DNA of 64,000 nt from JAKVBK01 sp022447275 (GTDB taxonomy: Bacteria > Pseudomonadota > Alphaproteobacteria > Rhodobacterales > Rhodobacteraceae): positions 1,674,001 to 1,738,000 of the forward strand of contig CP138932.1 of the NCBI GenBank assembly GCA_047125605.1, written 5' to 3'. A program made the translations under genes and the position numbers. Positions 17,387 to 26,308 of the stretch are shown in pieces (the stretch's first letter is position 1; every line of letters starts with the position of its first letter). A model generated the notes under the pieces. It saw nothing but the letters and a program-made list of their open reading frames with translations. It had not been told where the DNA came from and ran no database searches.

Positions 17387-19573
17387 ATGACGCTCGACAC
17401 AACACGCCGCGGATTTCTCAAGGGCGCCGCAGCCGGCGCTGCCGTCCTTCTGGTCGGAACAGGTCCGAAAGGGGCAGTGGCCGCTGGACACAGCGCCTCA
17501 ACCAACCTCAACCCCTTCGTGAAAATCAGTTCCGATGGCACGGTGACAGCCATCGTAAAGCACTTTGAAAAGGGCCAGGGCCCCGCAACCGGCCTGACCA
17601 CTCTGATCGCCGAAGAACTGGGCCTGCGCATGGATCAGGTCACCTATGCCTTCGCCCCCTCCAACCCCGAACTCTATTCCAACCTCTTCTTCGGAGGCTT
17701 TCAGGGCACCGGCGGCTCAACCGCTATGGCGAACTCTTTCATGCAGTATCGGACGGCCGGTGCGGCTGCGCGTGAGATGCTCTTGCAAGCAGCAGCGCAG
17801 GCATGGGGCGTAGATGCCAGCGCGTTGACGCTGGAAGAAGGAGTGATCAAGGGGGCCGGGCAATCCGCTCCGCTTGGCGATTTCGTTGCCGCCGCAGCGC
17901 AGTTGACCGCGCCTGAGGCCCCGCGCCTGAAGGATCCGTCAGAGTTCCGCCTGATCGGCAATCCGGATGTGCGCCGCCTTGACAGCGCCATCAAGGGCAA
18001 TGGTGAGGCCAAGTTCGCCATCGACGTTTTCCTGCCCGGCCAGATGATCGCCATGATCGCACGGCCCGAACAGCGCGGCGCTCTTGCCACGGCTTTTGAT
18101 GACGCGGAGGCCAAGTCGGTCAAAGGGTATATCCGGGCCGCCATCATGCCAAACAAGGCAGGCGTTGTGGTCTATGCCGAAAACACCTGGGCCGCGATGC
18201 AAGCGAGGGATTTGCTCGACGTAACGTGGGATGTGAGCGCCGCCGAAACGCGCAGCTCTGACCAGATCGAGGCAAAGATCCGCGCCGCCCTTGATGCGGA
18301 GCCTGTCTATAACGTCAACAAAACGGACATGGCAGCAACCAAAGGCGCAATCGAGGCGGCTGCGCAGGTCGTTGAGGAAACCTTCTATTTCCCGCTGCTG
18401 GCCCATGCGCCGATGGAGCCCTTGAATTGCACCATCGAGCAAACAGCCGAGGGCAAGATCATCCTGCATGATGGGGCGCAGATGCCCACGGGCCCGCATA
18501 TGGCCTTTGCCCAGATCTTCCAGCTTCCCATGGAGATGATCGAGATTCGCACCATGCTGGCTGGCGGATCTTTCGGCCGCCGCGCCACGCCAACCGCCGA
18601 CTACCAGGTAGAGGCGGCCCTTGCCTTTGTGATGACAGACCGGTCGCGCCCCGTGAAACTGGTCTGGTCACGCGATGATGACCTGCGCTCGGGCTACTAT
18701 CGCCCGGCCTTCGGTCACAAGGTGCGCGTTGGGCTGGATGCCGAGGGCCAGATCGTCGGCTGGGATCACCGCATCGCCGGTCAGTCGATCATGAAGGGCA
18801 CGCCGTTCGAGCCGATGGTTGTGCGCGACGGCATCGATCACTCCTCAGTCGAAGGCGCCGCGGATACACCCTATGCGATCCCGGCGGCCTCCTTCGGGCT
18901 GACGGACACGGCAAAGGCCACCGAAACACTGTGGTGGCGGGCCGTGGGGCACACCCATACGGCCTATGTCATGGAAGTCATGATGGATATGGCGGCCAAG
19001 GCTGCCGGGCGTGATCCGATGGCCTTCCGGATGGATTACCTGTCTGACGGCACTGCCGACCAGCAGCGTCTGGCACAGGTCTTGAAGCTGGCCACCGAAA
19101 AGGCCGGATGGGGCAACGCTCCCGAGGGCCGTGCGCAAGGCCTTGCGGTGCACAAGTCTTTCGGATCGTTCGTGGCAGAGGTGGTCGAAATCTCTGGTAC
19201 GCCGGAGACAGGTGTCCGGATCGAGAAAGTCACCTGCGCCGTCGACTGTGGCATCGCCGTGAATCCTGACATCGTGAAAGCCCAGATGGAGGGCGGGATC
19301 GGCTACGGCATCGGCCATGTCATGCGGGATCAGATCACGCTGACAGACGGAGCAGTCGACCAGTACAACTTCCCCGATTACGAGCCCTTGCGGATTGGTG
19401 ACATCGGTCAGATCGATGTGCATGTCGTCGCCTCGGCAGAAGCACCCACAGGTGCGGGCGAGCCGGGCACGCCCCCCGCTGCCCCGGCACTGGCCAACGC
19501 GATTGCAGCAAGCACCACAGGGCTGCGCGTCAGCGCCATGCCGATGGAGCTCAACGGCGTTTCCTTCGCCTAG
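17387..19573 (+). CDS. iorB: molybdopterin-binding subunit of isoquinoline 1-oxidoreductase-type Mo hydroxylase
   Basis: 728 aa. It begins with a perfect Tat motif (TRRGFLKGAAAGAAVLLVG), so the assembled heterodimer is exported folded to the periplasm, as is known for the IorAB/aldehyde-oxidase subclass. Domain landmarks include AHAPMEPLNCTIE, GGSFGRRATPTADYQVEAAL, VEGAADTPYAIPA and AVDCGIAVNPDIVKAQMEGG; the C-terminus has the expected GAGEPGTPPAAPALANA cofactor-loop segment. The enzyme hydroxylates an activated carbon of a heterocycle or oxidises an aldehyde, using water as oxygen donor. No XdhC-like maturation gene or cytochrome partner is present nearby, so these must be elsewhere. Confidence 0.9.
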   Translation: MTLDTTRRGFLKGAAAGAAVLLVGTGPKGAVAAGHSASTNLNPFVKISSDGTVTAIVKHFEKGQGPATGLTTLIAEELGLRMDQVTYAFAPSNPELYSNLFFGGFQGTGGSTAMANSFMQYRTAGAAAREMLLQAAAQAWGVDASALTLEEGVIKGAGQSAPLGDFVAAAAQLTAPEAPRLKDPSEFRLIGNPDVRRLDSAIKGNGEAKFAIDVFLPGQMIAMIARPEQRGALATAFDDAEAKSVKGYIRAAIMPNKAGVVVYAENTWAAMQARDLLDVTWDVSAAETRSSDQIEAKIRAALDAEPVYNVNKTDMAATKGAIEAAAQVVEETFYFPLLAHAPMEPLNCTIEQTAEGKIILHDGAQMPTGPHMAFAQIFQLPMEMIEIRTMLAGGSFGRRATPTADYQVEAALAFVMTDRSRPVKLVWSRDDDLRSGYYRPAFGHKVRVGLDAEGQIVGWDHRIAGQSIMKGTPFEPMVVRDGIDHSSVEGAADTPYAIPAASFGLTDTAKATETLWWRAVGHTHTAYVMEVMMDMAAKAAGRDPMAFRMDYLSDGTADQQRLAQVLKLATEKAGWGNAPEGRAQGLAVHKSFGSFVAEVVEISGTPETGVRIEKVTCAVDCGIAVNPDIVKAQMEGGIGYGIGHVMRDQITLTDGAVDQYNFPDYEPLRIGDIGQIDVHVVASAEAPTGAGEPGTPPAAPALANAIAASTTGLRVSAMPMELNGVSFA

Positions 19574-19582
19574 TGGACTTGT

Positions 19583-19610
19583 CTCTCGCGCCCTCGCCGG
19601 GGCGCGGGAG
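19583..19610. terminator. GC-rich hairpin between convergent iorB and the amidase operon
   Basis: An 11-bp stem (CTCTCGCGCCC with GGGCGCGGGAG, one G-U pair) closes around a 6-nt loop a few bases after both stop codons. It lacks a U tract on either strand, so it is only a possible bidirectional terminator. Confidence 0.4.
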
Positions 19611-19615
19611 CCCCC

Positions 19616-20551
19616 TCAGCCCGATGCCTCTAGCAGGGCTTTTTCCATCATCATGTGCACGCCTTTCTCGCGGTTGACCGTCTGGGTAATCCGCAGATCC
19701 CCGGCAAGCGAGCACAGCATATAGGCTGCGTGCCGCGTCAGACCCGCACGCTCCGCCACCACATCGATCATCCGACGTAAAGCGATCTCAACGCATTGAT
19801 CCAGGTCCGCATGCAGGCCCATCGTGATGATATGGGTTGGCGTCTCGGCCTGTGGATAGGTGATGTCGAGATCACGGCGCACAGTCAGCCGGAAACGGCC
19901 CCGCAGCGCGGTTTCAATGGCAGTCACGCAAACTTCACCATCGCCCTGTGCCCCGTGCCCATCGCCGCAGGAAAACAGCGCACCCGCCACATGCACGGGC
20001 AGAAACAGCGTTGTGCCGGCCACCAGTTCCTTGTTGTCGAGATTGCCCCCATGGGCCCGGGGCTCAATCGTGGAGATGCGGCCCCATTGCGCCGGCGGGG
20101 CAACGGCCATGACACCGAAGAACGGCGCCAAAGGCAGCTCAAGCCCCCAGGGCATCTGGGCAATGCCGCGCGCGGCATCGAGCGGGATATTGGTCAGATG
20201 CGTCTCTTGGAAATCCTGCGGCAACGTCCCGACAAGGGGGCGGACCACGTTGTAGCCCCAGTCCTGCATCAATTGCACATCGAGAATGTCGACCTGCAGA
20301 ACATCGCCCGGCTGCGCGCCCTCAACGGCAACTGGCCCCGTCAGAATGTGGCCGGGCAATTCAGGTGGGCCCGCGGCATGGATGGCCCGCAAAGCAGCCG
20401 GTACCTCAAAGCCTTCGGGCGGCAGCACGCTGGGAGCCCCCGACACCGTTTCAATCGTTATCTCCCCCCCACTGGCGATCGTCGCAACGGGCGGCAGGGC
20501 TGCATCGAAAAAGCCCCAATGGCTGCTGTGCGGGCCAGCCGTGACGATCAT
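19616..20551 (-). CDS. acetamidase/formamidase family protein
   Basis: 311 aa, the usual length for the FmdA/AmdA family, which hydrolyses short amides to acid and ammonia. Landmarks are the N-terminal HSSHWGFFDAALPPV, the central GPVAVEGAQPGDVLQVDILD, and the metal-site region HGGNLDNKELVAGTTLFLPV with SCGDGHGAQGDGEVC. The ATG at 20551 overlaps the stop of the upstream M20 gene by 4 nt (ATGA), so translation is coupled. A second in-frame ATG at 20593 lies inside that gene and is unlikely. Substrate unknown. The neighbourhood suggests amide-nitrogen scavenging. Confidence 0.9.
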   Translation of the reverse strand: MIVTAGPHSSHWGFFDAALPPVATIASGGEITIETVSGAPSVLPPEGFEVPAALRAIHAAGPPELPGHILTGPVAVEGAQPGDVLQVDILDVQLMQDWGYNVVRPLVGTLPQDFQETHLTNIPLDAARGIAQMPWGLELPLAPFFGVMAVAPPAQWGRISTIEPRAHGGNLDNKELVAGTTLFLPVHVAGALFSCGDGHGAQGDGEVCVTAIETALRGRFRLTVRRDLDITYPQAETPTHIITMGLHADLDQCVEIALRRMIDVVAERAGLTRHAAYMLCSLAGDLRITQTVNREKGVHMMMEKALLEASG

Positions 20552-21714
20552 ACGGGCAACCTCTGCTCGGCCAGTGTCACCCAGTAGGAGCACCCGGTCG
20601 GGATAACGTCGTCGTTGAAATCATATTCAGGGTGATGCAGCCCCGGCCCCTTGCCAATCCCAAGCTGGATATAGGCCCCCGGACAGGCCTGCAGCATGTA
20701 AGCAAAGTCCTCCCCGCCTGTTGTACGCGGCGCGTCAGTGTTGCAGGCACCCGCCACTTCGCGGGCCGCTTGGGCGCAATGGGCCGTTTCCGTCTCGTGG
20801 TTGGCCATGACGGGATAGGGCTCTTCGTCAAAGCCCAAGCTGGCCGTAGCGCCGTAGCTTTGCGCGGTCAGCGCCACAAGAGACTCGATACGCTCCACCG
20901 TGGCGGCCCGCACATCCATATCGAAACTGCGGATCGTGCCGCGCAGGCGCACATGTTCAGGAATCACGTTGAACGCATCAGATTCCGTGCGAAACGAGGT
21001 GACAGAGACCACGAGGGGCTGCTGGGGATCCGTATTGCGCGCGACCACAGATTGCAGGGCCATCACGATCGCGGAGGCCGCAAGCGTGGTATCAACCGTA
21101 TTGTTGGGCCGCGCCGCATGCCCGCCCTTGCCCCGCACATCGATATGAAAACTGTCCACCGCCGCATAAAATGCGCCGCTTCGAATGGCGAACGCGCCAA
21201 AGGGAAGCAGGGGCGAATTGTGCAGCCCGTAGACCTCAGAGATACCAAAGCGCTCAATCAGATTGTCCTGCACCATCGCCTCGGCCCCTGCCCCGCCTTC
21301 CTCGGCGGGCTGAAAGACCACTGCAACTGTCCCGTTGAAGTTGCGCGTCTCCGCCAGATATTGCGCCGCGCCCAGCAGCATTGCGGTGTGTCCATCATGG
21401 CCACAGGCATGCATCTTGCCCTCAACGGTCGAGGCATGGGCTGCCCCCGTGGCCTCAAGGATCGGCAGGGCGTCCATATCTGCGCGCAGGCCGATCGTGC
21501 GCCCCGAAGCGGTGCTTTTGCCCCGGATGAGCCCAACAATCCCGCTGCGCCCGATCCCCTCAACCACCTCATCGCACCCAAAGGCCCGGAGTTTCTCGGC
21601 CACAAGCTGGGTTGTGCGGGGCAGATCATACTGCAGTTCTGGATGCGCATGCAGGTCGCGCCGCCACCCTGTGATATCTGCATGCAGTTCGGCAAATCGG
21701 TTGCGGATCGGCAT
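20548..21714 (-). CDS. M20 family amidohydrolase (hippurate hydrolase type)
   Basis: 388 aa zinc amidohydrolase. Metal-binding motifs appear in order: DMDALPI, HACGHDGHTAMLLGAA, the catalytic EEGGAGAEAM, and the late GGEDFAYMLQA. These match the M20D subfamily (hippuricase, IAA-amino acid hydrolase, N-acyl-amino-acid amidohydrolase), which cleaves an acyl group from an amino acid. AAGGAGG precedes the ATG. It is translationally coupled to the downstream acetamidase, so the two probably act on successive amide bonds. Confidence 0.93.
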   Translation of the reverse strand: MPIRNRFAELHADITGWRRDLHAHPELQYDLPRTTQLVAEKLRAFGCDEVVEGIGRSGIVGLIRGKSTASGRTIGLRADMDALPILEATGAAHASTVEGKMHACGHDGHTAMLLGAAQYLAETRNFNGTVAVVFQPAEEGGAGAEAMVQDNLIERFGISEVYGLHNSPLLPFGAFAIRSGAFYAAVDSFHIDVRGKGGHAARPNNTVDTTLAASAIVMALQSVVARNTDPQQPLVVSVTSFRTESDAFNVIPEHVRLRGTIRSFDMDVRAATVERIESLVALTAQSYGATASLGFDEEPYPVMANHETETAHCAQAAREVAGACNTDAPRTTGGEDFAYMLQACPGAYIQLGIGKGPGLHHPEYDFNDDVIPTGCSYWVTLAEQRLPV

Positions 21715-21826
21715 AGTGCCTCCTTGTGATCATTTCCTGGGAACAGTGGGTGCCCGCACATTCAGTCTCAGCTTTTGGGCAAGCGCAAGCCCAAGGCGCG
21801 GCCAAGCGCCCAGGCGCCGCGCTGCT

Positions 21827-23608
21827 TTATCGCCCAACCGCATAGGCCTGCATCAGGCGCGGCGTGGCTGCCGCACGCAGCGTGCCATCCGGCTCCCGCA
21901 TGGCCGCCGTCAGACGGCCAATCGTCCAGGGCTCTGCCACGGTCATCTTGTGGCCCTTGGCAGTCAATGCTGCGATCACCTCGGCCCCGACATCGGGTTC
22001 GATCATCATCTCGCCGGGATGGGCATCGCGCGGGAAAAACGAGCTTTGGAAATGCATGGAATGAAAGAGCGGGGCATCCAAGCATTCCTGCAAGCCCATG
22101 CCAAAATGGACAAACCGCAGGAACCAAATCAATTGCCACTGGTCTTGCTGATCGCCCCCTGGCGTGCCGAAGACCAGACGCGTCCCGTCTTTCTCGGCAA
22201 GGCTTGGCGTCAGGGTGGTCCGCGGCCGCCGGCCCGGCACAAGCGAACTGGGCAGACCCGGCTCCAGCCAGAACATCTGGGCGCGCGAATTCAGCGGGAA
22301 CCCGAGCCCGGGGATCACCGGGTTTGACTGCAGCCACCCCCCTGACGGCGTGGCCGCCACCATGTTGCCCCAACGGTCAATGACATCGAGATGCACCGTA
22401 TCGCCCCGCCGCTCTGTCAGGTGCGACATGGTCGGCTCCTGCGCGGCCACGGGACCAACCTCAAAATCCCGCGCGGCGCGCTGGATATACGCGTCGGCAA
22501 GATGCTCAAAGCCCGGTACGCGGCCCGGACGCTGCGCATGGGAGGCCTGATCCCCGATCAGCTTGGCCCGCGCGGCGTTGTAGCGATCACTCAGCAGCAC
22601 CTCCATCGGGATTTCGCTGAAATCAGGATCGCCGTAATAGGCCTCGCGATCCGCATAGGCGAGCTTCATCGCCTCGATCACCACGTGGATGAACGCAGCG
22701 CCGCAAGGGTCCATCGCTTCCAGATCGAAATGCTTCAGGATGGCCAGCGCCTGCAACAGAACCGGCCCCTGCGACCAGGCCTGGGTTTTGTGAACGGTCC
22801 AGCCGGCGTAGTCATAGCTGAGCGGTTCTTCGAACGTGGCGCGCCACTGGGACATGTCACTCTTTGCAAGAACGGCGCTGTGACGCCCGCCCGAGACATC
22901 ATGCACCTGCGCATCCTTCAAGAAGTCGAAAATGGCCTCGGCAACAAAGCCTTCGCGCCATGCCGCCCGCGCGGCATCGATCTGGGCAACACGGCTGTCG
23001 CCGGGGCTGTCGGCAAGGCGATCATAGGTGTCGGCAAGGTCTGGGTTCTTGAACAGGGCATGGGGCGCAGGCGCGGCACCGCCCGGCGCCCATACTGCGG
23101 CCGAACTGGGCCATTCTTCCTGAAAATAGGGGACCAACTCAGCAATCGTATCGGCCACCCGCGGCAAGACGGGATGGCCATCGCGGGCATAGTCGATCGC
23201 GGGCTGCATCACCTCGCGCAGGGACAAAGAGCCATGATCGCGCAGCATCAGCATCCAGCCGTCAAACGCCCCGGGCACCACCGTTGCCAACGCGCCAGAG
23301 CCCGGAATGAGCGTGAGACCCGCATCGGCATAATGCGCCAGCGTGGCGGCTTGGGGTGCAGGGCCCTGGCCGCAGATCACCTCGGTGCGGCCCGTTTTCG
23401 CAGAATGATAAATCGCCGGCATATCCCCGGCAGGTCCGTTCAGATGGGGTTCAACCACTTGCAGTGTGAGGGCCGTTGCCACGGCCGCATCAAAGGCATT
23501 GCCGCCCTTCTCAAGGATCGACATACCCACCGCCGAAGCGATCCAGTGTGTCGAAGTGACGACGCCGAAGGTGCCGCGGATCTCTGGGCGCGTGGTAAAG
23601 GTCGACAT
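21827..23608 (-). CDS. gamma-glutamyltransferase family protein
   Basis: 593 aa Ntn-hydrolase of the gamma-glutamyltransferase superfamily. The N-terminal large-subunit region has GGNAFDAAVATALTLQVVEP. The probable self-processing and nucleophile threonine is in RRGDTVHLDVIDRWGNM (about residue 422), followed by LTPSLAEKDGTRLVFGTPGG. No signal peptide is apparent, so this is probably a cytoplasmic GGT-like acylase rather than periplasmic glutathione GGT. It sits upstream of the M20/acetamidase pair on the same strand, about 110 bp away, consistent with one amide-degradation operon. Confidence 0.9.
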   Translation of the reverse strand: MSTFTTRPEIRGTFGVVTSTHWIASAVGMSILEKGGNAFDAAVATALTLQVVEPHLNGPAGDMPAIYHSAKTGRTEVICGQGPAPQAATLAHYADAGLTLIPGSGALATVVPGAFDGWMLMLRDHGSLSLREVMQPAIDYARDGHPVLPRVADTIAELVPYFQEEWPSSAAVWAPGGAAPAPHALFKNPDLADTYDRLADSPGDSRVAQIDAARAAWREGFVAEAIFDFLKDAQVHDVSGGRHSAVLAKSDMSQWRATFEEPLSYDYAGWTVHKTQAWSQGPVLLQALAILKHFDLEAMDPCGAAFIHVVIEAMKLAYADREAYYGDPDFSEIPMEVLLSDRYNAARAKLIGDQASHAQRPGRVPGFEHLADAYIQRAARDFEVGPVAAQEPTMSHLTERRGDTVHLDVIDRWGNMVAATPSGGWLQSNPVIPGLGFPLNSRAQMFWLEPGLPSSLVPGRRPRTTLTPSLAEKDGTRLVFGTPGGDQQDQWQLIWFLRFVHFGMGLQECLDAPLFHSMHFQSSFFPRDAHPGEMMIEPDVGAEVIAALTAKGHKMTVAEPWTIGRLTAAMREPDGTLRAAATPRLMQAYAVGR

Positions 23609-23684
23609 GGGGGCTCCGATTGTCTGAACACGTATATGCGCAGCCCAGAGCGCGTTCCGGGCTGGTCCGGTCGCGGCGGGCTGC

Positions 23685-24647
23685 CTAGCCCGGCTTGTAG
23701 GTCCGGTTGGCTTCCGGATCCGTTTGCTCTGCGGGCAGATCGCTCAGCGCATCCCACAAGGTATCAGGCACCTCTGCTTGCGCCCATTCCAGCGTCTGCT
23801 GCACCCTTTCGGGGCGCGACACACCGATGATCGTGGACGCGATCCGCGGCGCGCGCATGGAAAATTGCAAGGCCACCGCGCCGGGGGCCACGCCCGCAGA
23901 TACGCAGAGGCTTTCAACGGCCACGACAGGGGCCAAAGCAGCCTTATCGGCCGCCTGGTAGGTGATGCGCGGCATCTCAGCGCTGCCCTTGGCCAACACG
24001 CCACCGGCATAGGGCGCTGCGTTGAACACCGTGCACCCCGCCTGCGCTGCCTGTGCCAGCAAGGCTTCCGCCGAGCGGTTGAGCAAGGTGTAGCGATTGT
24101 GGGTCAGGGCGATATCGAACGGAAACTCGGCCAACAGGGCGGTCATGATATCGAGGCGGCCCATGGCAAGCCCCGTCGCCGTGACCAACCCTTCCTCCTG
24201 CATCCGCATCAGCGCAGTAATGGCCCCGTCGCGGGCACGGACCTCGTAGAGATCCCGTGCATGTTCAGGGTCATGCAAATGCAGGATCTGAAAGCGGTCT
24301 ATTCCCAACGCTTCGAGGCTTTCCTCCACGGAGCGGCGGGCGCGATCCCCGTCAAACCGGCCCGTTTCCATATCCCGGTCGAGCTTTGTCGACAGGACAA
24401 ACCCCTCCGGCAGACCGCCCCGTTCGCGCAGCGCGGCGCCGATCCGGGCCTCGCTGCGCCCAAAGCCGTAATTGCGTGAGGTATCGATGAGGTTGACCGG
24501 CCCTTCGAAGATGCATTGCAACGTCTCCCGTGCCGTTTGCTCGGACACGCCATAGCCGTAGGTATCGGGCATATCACCCAAGGCCGAGGTGCCAAAGCCC
24601 AGCGGCGTCACCGAAAGGCCCGTTGTGCCGATAGCGATCTTCTGCAT
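23685..24647 (-). CDS. aldo/keto reductase, D-threo-aldose 1-dehydrogenase type
   Basis: 320 aa TIM-barrel NAD(P)-dependent oxidoreductase. It opens IGTTGLSVTPLGFGTSALG. The catalytic tetrad residues are visible as NLIDTSRNYGFGRSE (Asp and Tyr), LSTKLDRD (Lys) and LHLHDPEH (His). The C-terminal cofactor loop is IIGVSRPERVQQTL. The layout fits the L-fucose/D-threo-aldose dehydrogenase branch. The ATG at 24647 follows GAGGGAGC. The frame stays open to 25325, but that stretch is antisense to the chromate transporter and is rejected. Confidence 0.9.
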   Translation of the reverse strand: MQKIAIGTTGLSVTPLGFGTSALGDMPDTYGYGVSEQTARETLQCIFEGPVNLIDTSRNYGFGRSEARIGAALRERGGLPEGFVLSTKLDRDMETGRFDGDRARRSVEESLEALGIDRFQILHLHDPEHARDLYEVRARDGAITALMRMQEEGLVTATGLAMGRLDIMTALLAEFPFDIALTHNRYTLLNRSAEALLAQAAQAGCTVFNAAPYAGGVLAKGSAEMPRITYQAADKAALAPVVAVESLCVSAGVAPGAVALQFSMRAPRIASTIIGVSRPERVQQTLEWAQAEVPDTLWDALSDLPAEQTDPEANRTYKPG

Positions 24648-24887
24648 GTCTGCTCCCTCAGAACGGCTGATTTGCGGCAGTCTTGCCCGCCCCTGCCCCG
24701 AATAGCCAGCCCCTGACGGGTGGATTTCTTTGACACCCTGCCCAGCCATTGCTACGCGCAATGGACCAGAGCACCGACCGATGGCCGCCTTGCAGGCGTA
24801 TGGCCTTACAATATGCCGAAAGGGCCCCATACGGATGCAGATCTCCTCCGCAGACATGCCCGCATGGGTGAACATCGGGCCGGCTGT

Positions 24888-26168
24888 ATGAGTGCTGTTG
24901 GACAACGGGCCTCCTTTCGCGAAGCTCTGCGCGTATTTGCAGCCATTGGCCTGATGTCTTTCGGAGGGCCTGCCGCCCAAATCGCTCTGATGCACCGTAC
25001 CCTCGTGCGGGAACGGCAATGGCTGACGGAGCGCCAGTTCCTCAATGCGTTGAGCTTTTGCATGTTGCTGCCCGGGCCCGAGGCCATGCAGCTTGCAACC
25101 TATGCCGGTTGGCGGCTGCATGGCGTGCGGGGCGGGCTTGTGGCGGGGGGGCTGTTTGTCTTGCCCGGGGCCTGCGTGATCTTCGCGCTTGGCATGCTCT
25201 ACGTGACGCTGGGCTCTGTGCCCTTGGTGGACGCGCTCTTTACCGGCGTGCAGGCCGTTGCCGTTGTGATCGTCGTAGAAGCCCTGATACGTGTGGCCCA
25301 CAAAGCCCTTGGCGGTGCCGCCCATTGGATATTGGCCGGGGCCGCATTCATCGCAATCTATGGCTTTGATGTGCCGTTCCCGGCAATTATCGCGGTCGCT
25401 GCCCTTTGCGGCGCACTGCTGGCACGCCCCGGTGCGCAGAGTACAGAGGCGCTGCCGCCACGTCCGCCCTTGTCCTCAACCTTCCGCATTATCTGCATCG
25501 GCCTTGTGCTCTGGGCGGCACCGGTTTTGTTGGCAATGGCCATCGCCCCGGGCTCTTTGTTGGCAGAATTGGGCATCTTCTTTTCAAAGCTTGCAGTCGT
25601 CACCTTTGGCGGGGCCTATGCCGTTTTGGCCTACATGGCGCAGGACGTTGTTTCGCATTTCGGATGGCTCACGGCCACGCAAATGATGGACGGGCTCGGG
25701 CTGGCGGAAACCACACCGGGGCCGCTGATCCTCGTGACCCAATTCGTTGGGTTTGTGGCCGCCTTTCAAGTTGGCGGGTTGGGTCTGGCCGTGCTGGGTG
25801 GCTTGATGACGCTCTGGGTCACCTTCGTGCCCTGCTTCATCTGGATTTTCGCGGGCGCTCCCTACATCGAGCGGCTGTCCAGCCAGCCGAGACTGGCCGC
25901 AGCTTTGCAGGCGATCACGGCGGCAGTTGTGGGCGTTATGCTGAACCTGTCGCTCTGGTTTGCAATGCATGTCCTGTTCGGCCGGCTCGAAATCGCCGAA
26001 CTGGGCCCGGCCCGGCTGCTTTTGCCCGATCTCACCTCCATCAGCCTGCCAGCCGTGACGCTGATCCTTCTGGCATCGGGCATGGTCTTTGGGCTGCGCT
26101 GGCCGATCTGGGCCACGTTGAGCGCATCTGCTCTGGCCGCACTCGGCCTGTCCTTCCTGATGGGCTAG
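24888..26168 (+). CDS. chrA: chromate transporter (long-chain ChrA, two CHR domains)
   Basis: 426 aa membrane protein with two homologous halves. The first has FAAIGLMSFGGPAAQIALM and LPGPEAMQLATYAGWRLHG. The second has LAVVTFGGAYAVLAYM and LAETTPGPLILVTQFVGF. The duplicated GGP/GGA and PGP motifs define the CHR family, which exports chromate using the proton gradient; many homologues act on other anions. Around ten membrane segments are expected. The start is uncertain: the ATG at 24888 precedes the conserved region closely, but no strong ribosome-binding site is present and upstream in-frame ATGs exist (24864, 24813). No chrB regulator is adjacent. Confidence 0.9.
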   Translation: MSAVGQRASFREALRVFAAIGLMSFGGPAAQIALMHRTLVRERQWLTERQFLNALSFCMLLPGPEAMQLATYAGWRLHGVRGGLVAGGLFVLPGACVIFALGMLYVTLGSVPLVDALFTGVQAVAVVIVVEALIRVAHKALGGAAHWILAGAAFIAIYGFDVPFPAIIAVAALCGALLARPGAQSTEALPPRPPLSSTFRIICIGLVLWAAPVLLAMAIAPGSLLAELGIFFSKLAVVTFGGAYAVLAYMAQDVVSHFGWLTATQMMDGLGLAETTPGPLILVTQFVGFVAAFQVGGLGLAVLGGLMTLWVTFVPCFIWIFAGAPYIERLSSQPRLAAALQAITAAVVGVMLNLSLWFAMHVLFGRLEIAELGPARLLLPDLTSISLPAVTLILLASGMVFGLRWPIWATLSASALAALGLSFLMG

Positions 26169-26308
26169 GCGCCGCCCAAGGAAAAAACACGCCAAAGCGC
26201 GATGTCGCATATACATTTGGAAGCGAACCCGTTAGGTCGCTCTATCTGCGGCGTTTGCGCTGCCCCCTTGGTCTGTCATCAGACCACCCTTCAAGTGGAA
26301 CCCCCGTC

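Noticed and set aside
24648..25325. In-frame upstream extension of the aldo/keto reductase
   Set aside because: It runs antisense through chrA; the reductase has a good ribosome-binding site at its family-typical start at 24647.
25406..26308. 300-codon in-frame extension upstream of the DEAD-box helicase
   Set aside because: It overlaps chrA in another frame and has no domain; the Q-motif region begins right after the ATG at 26309.
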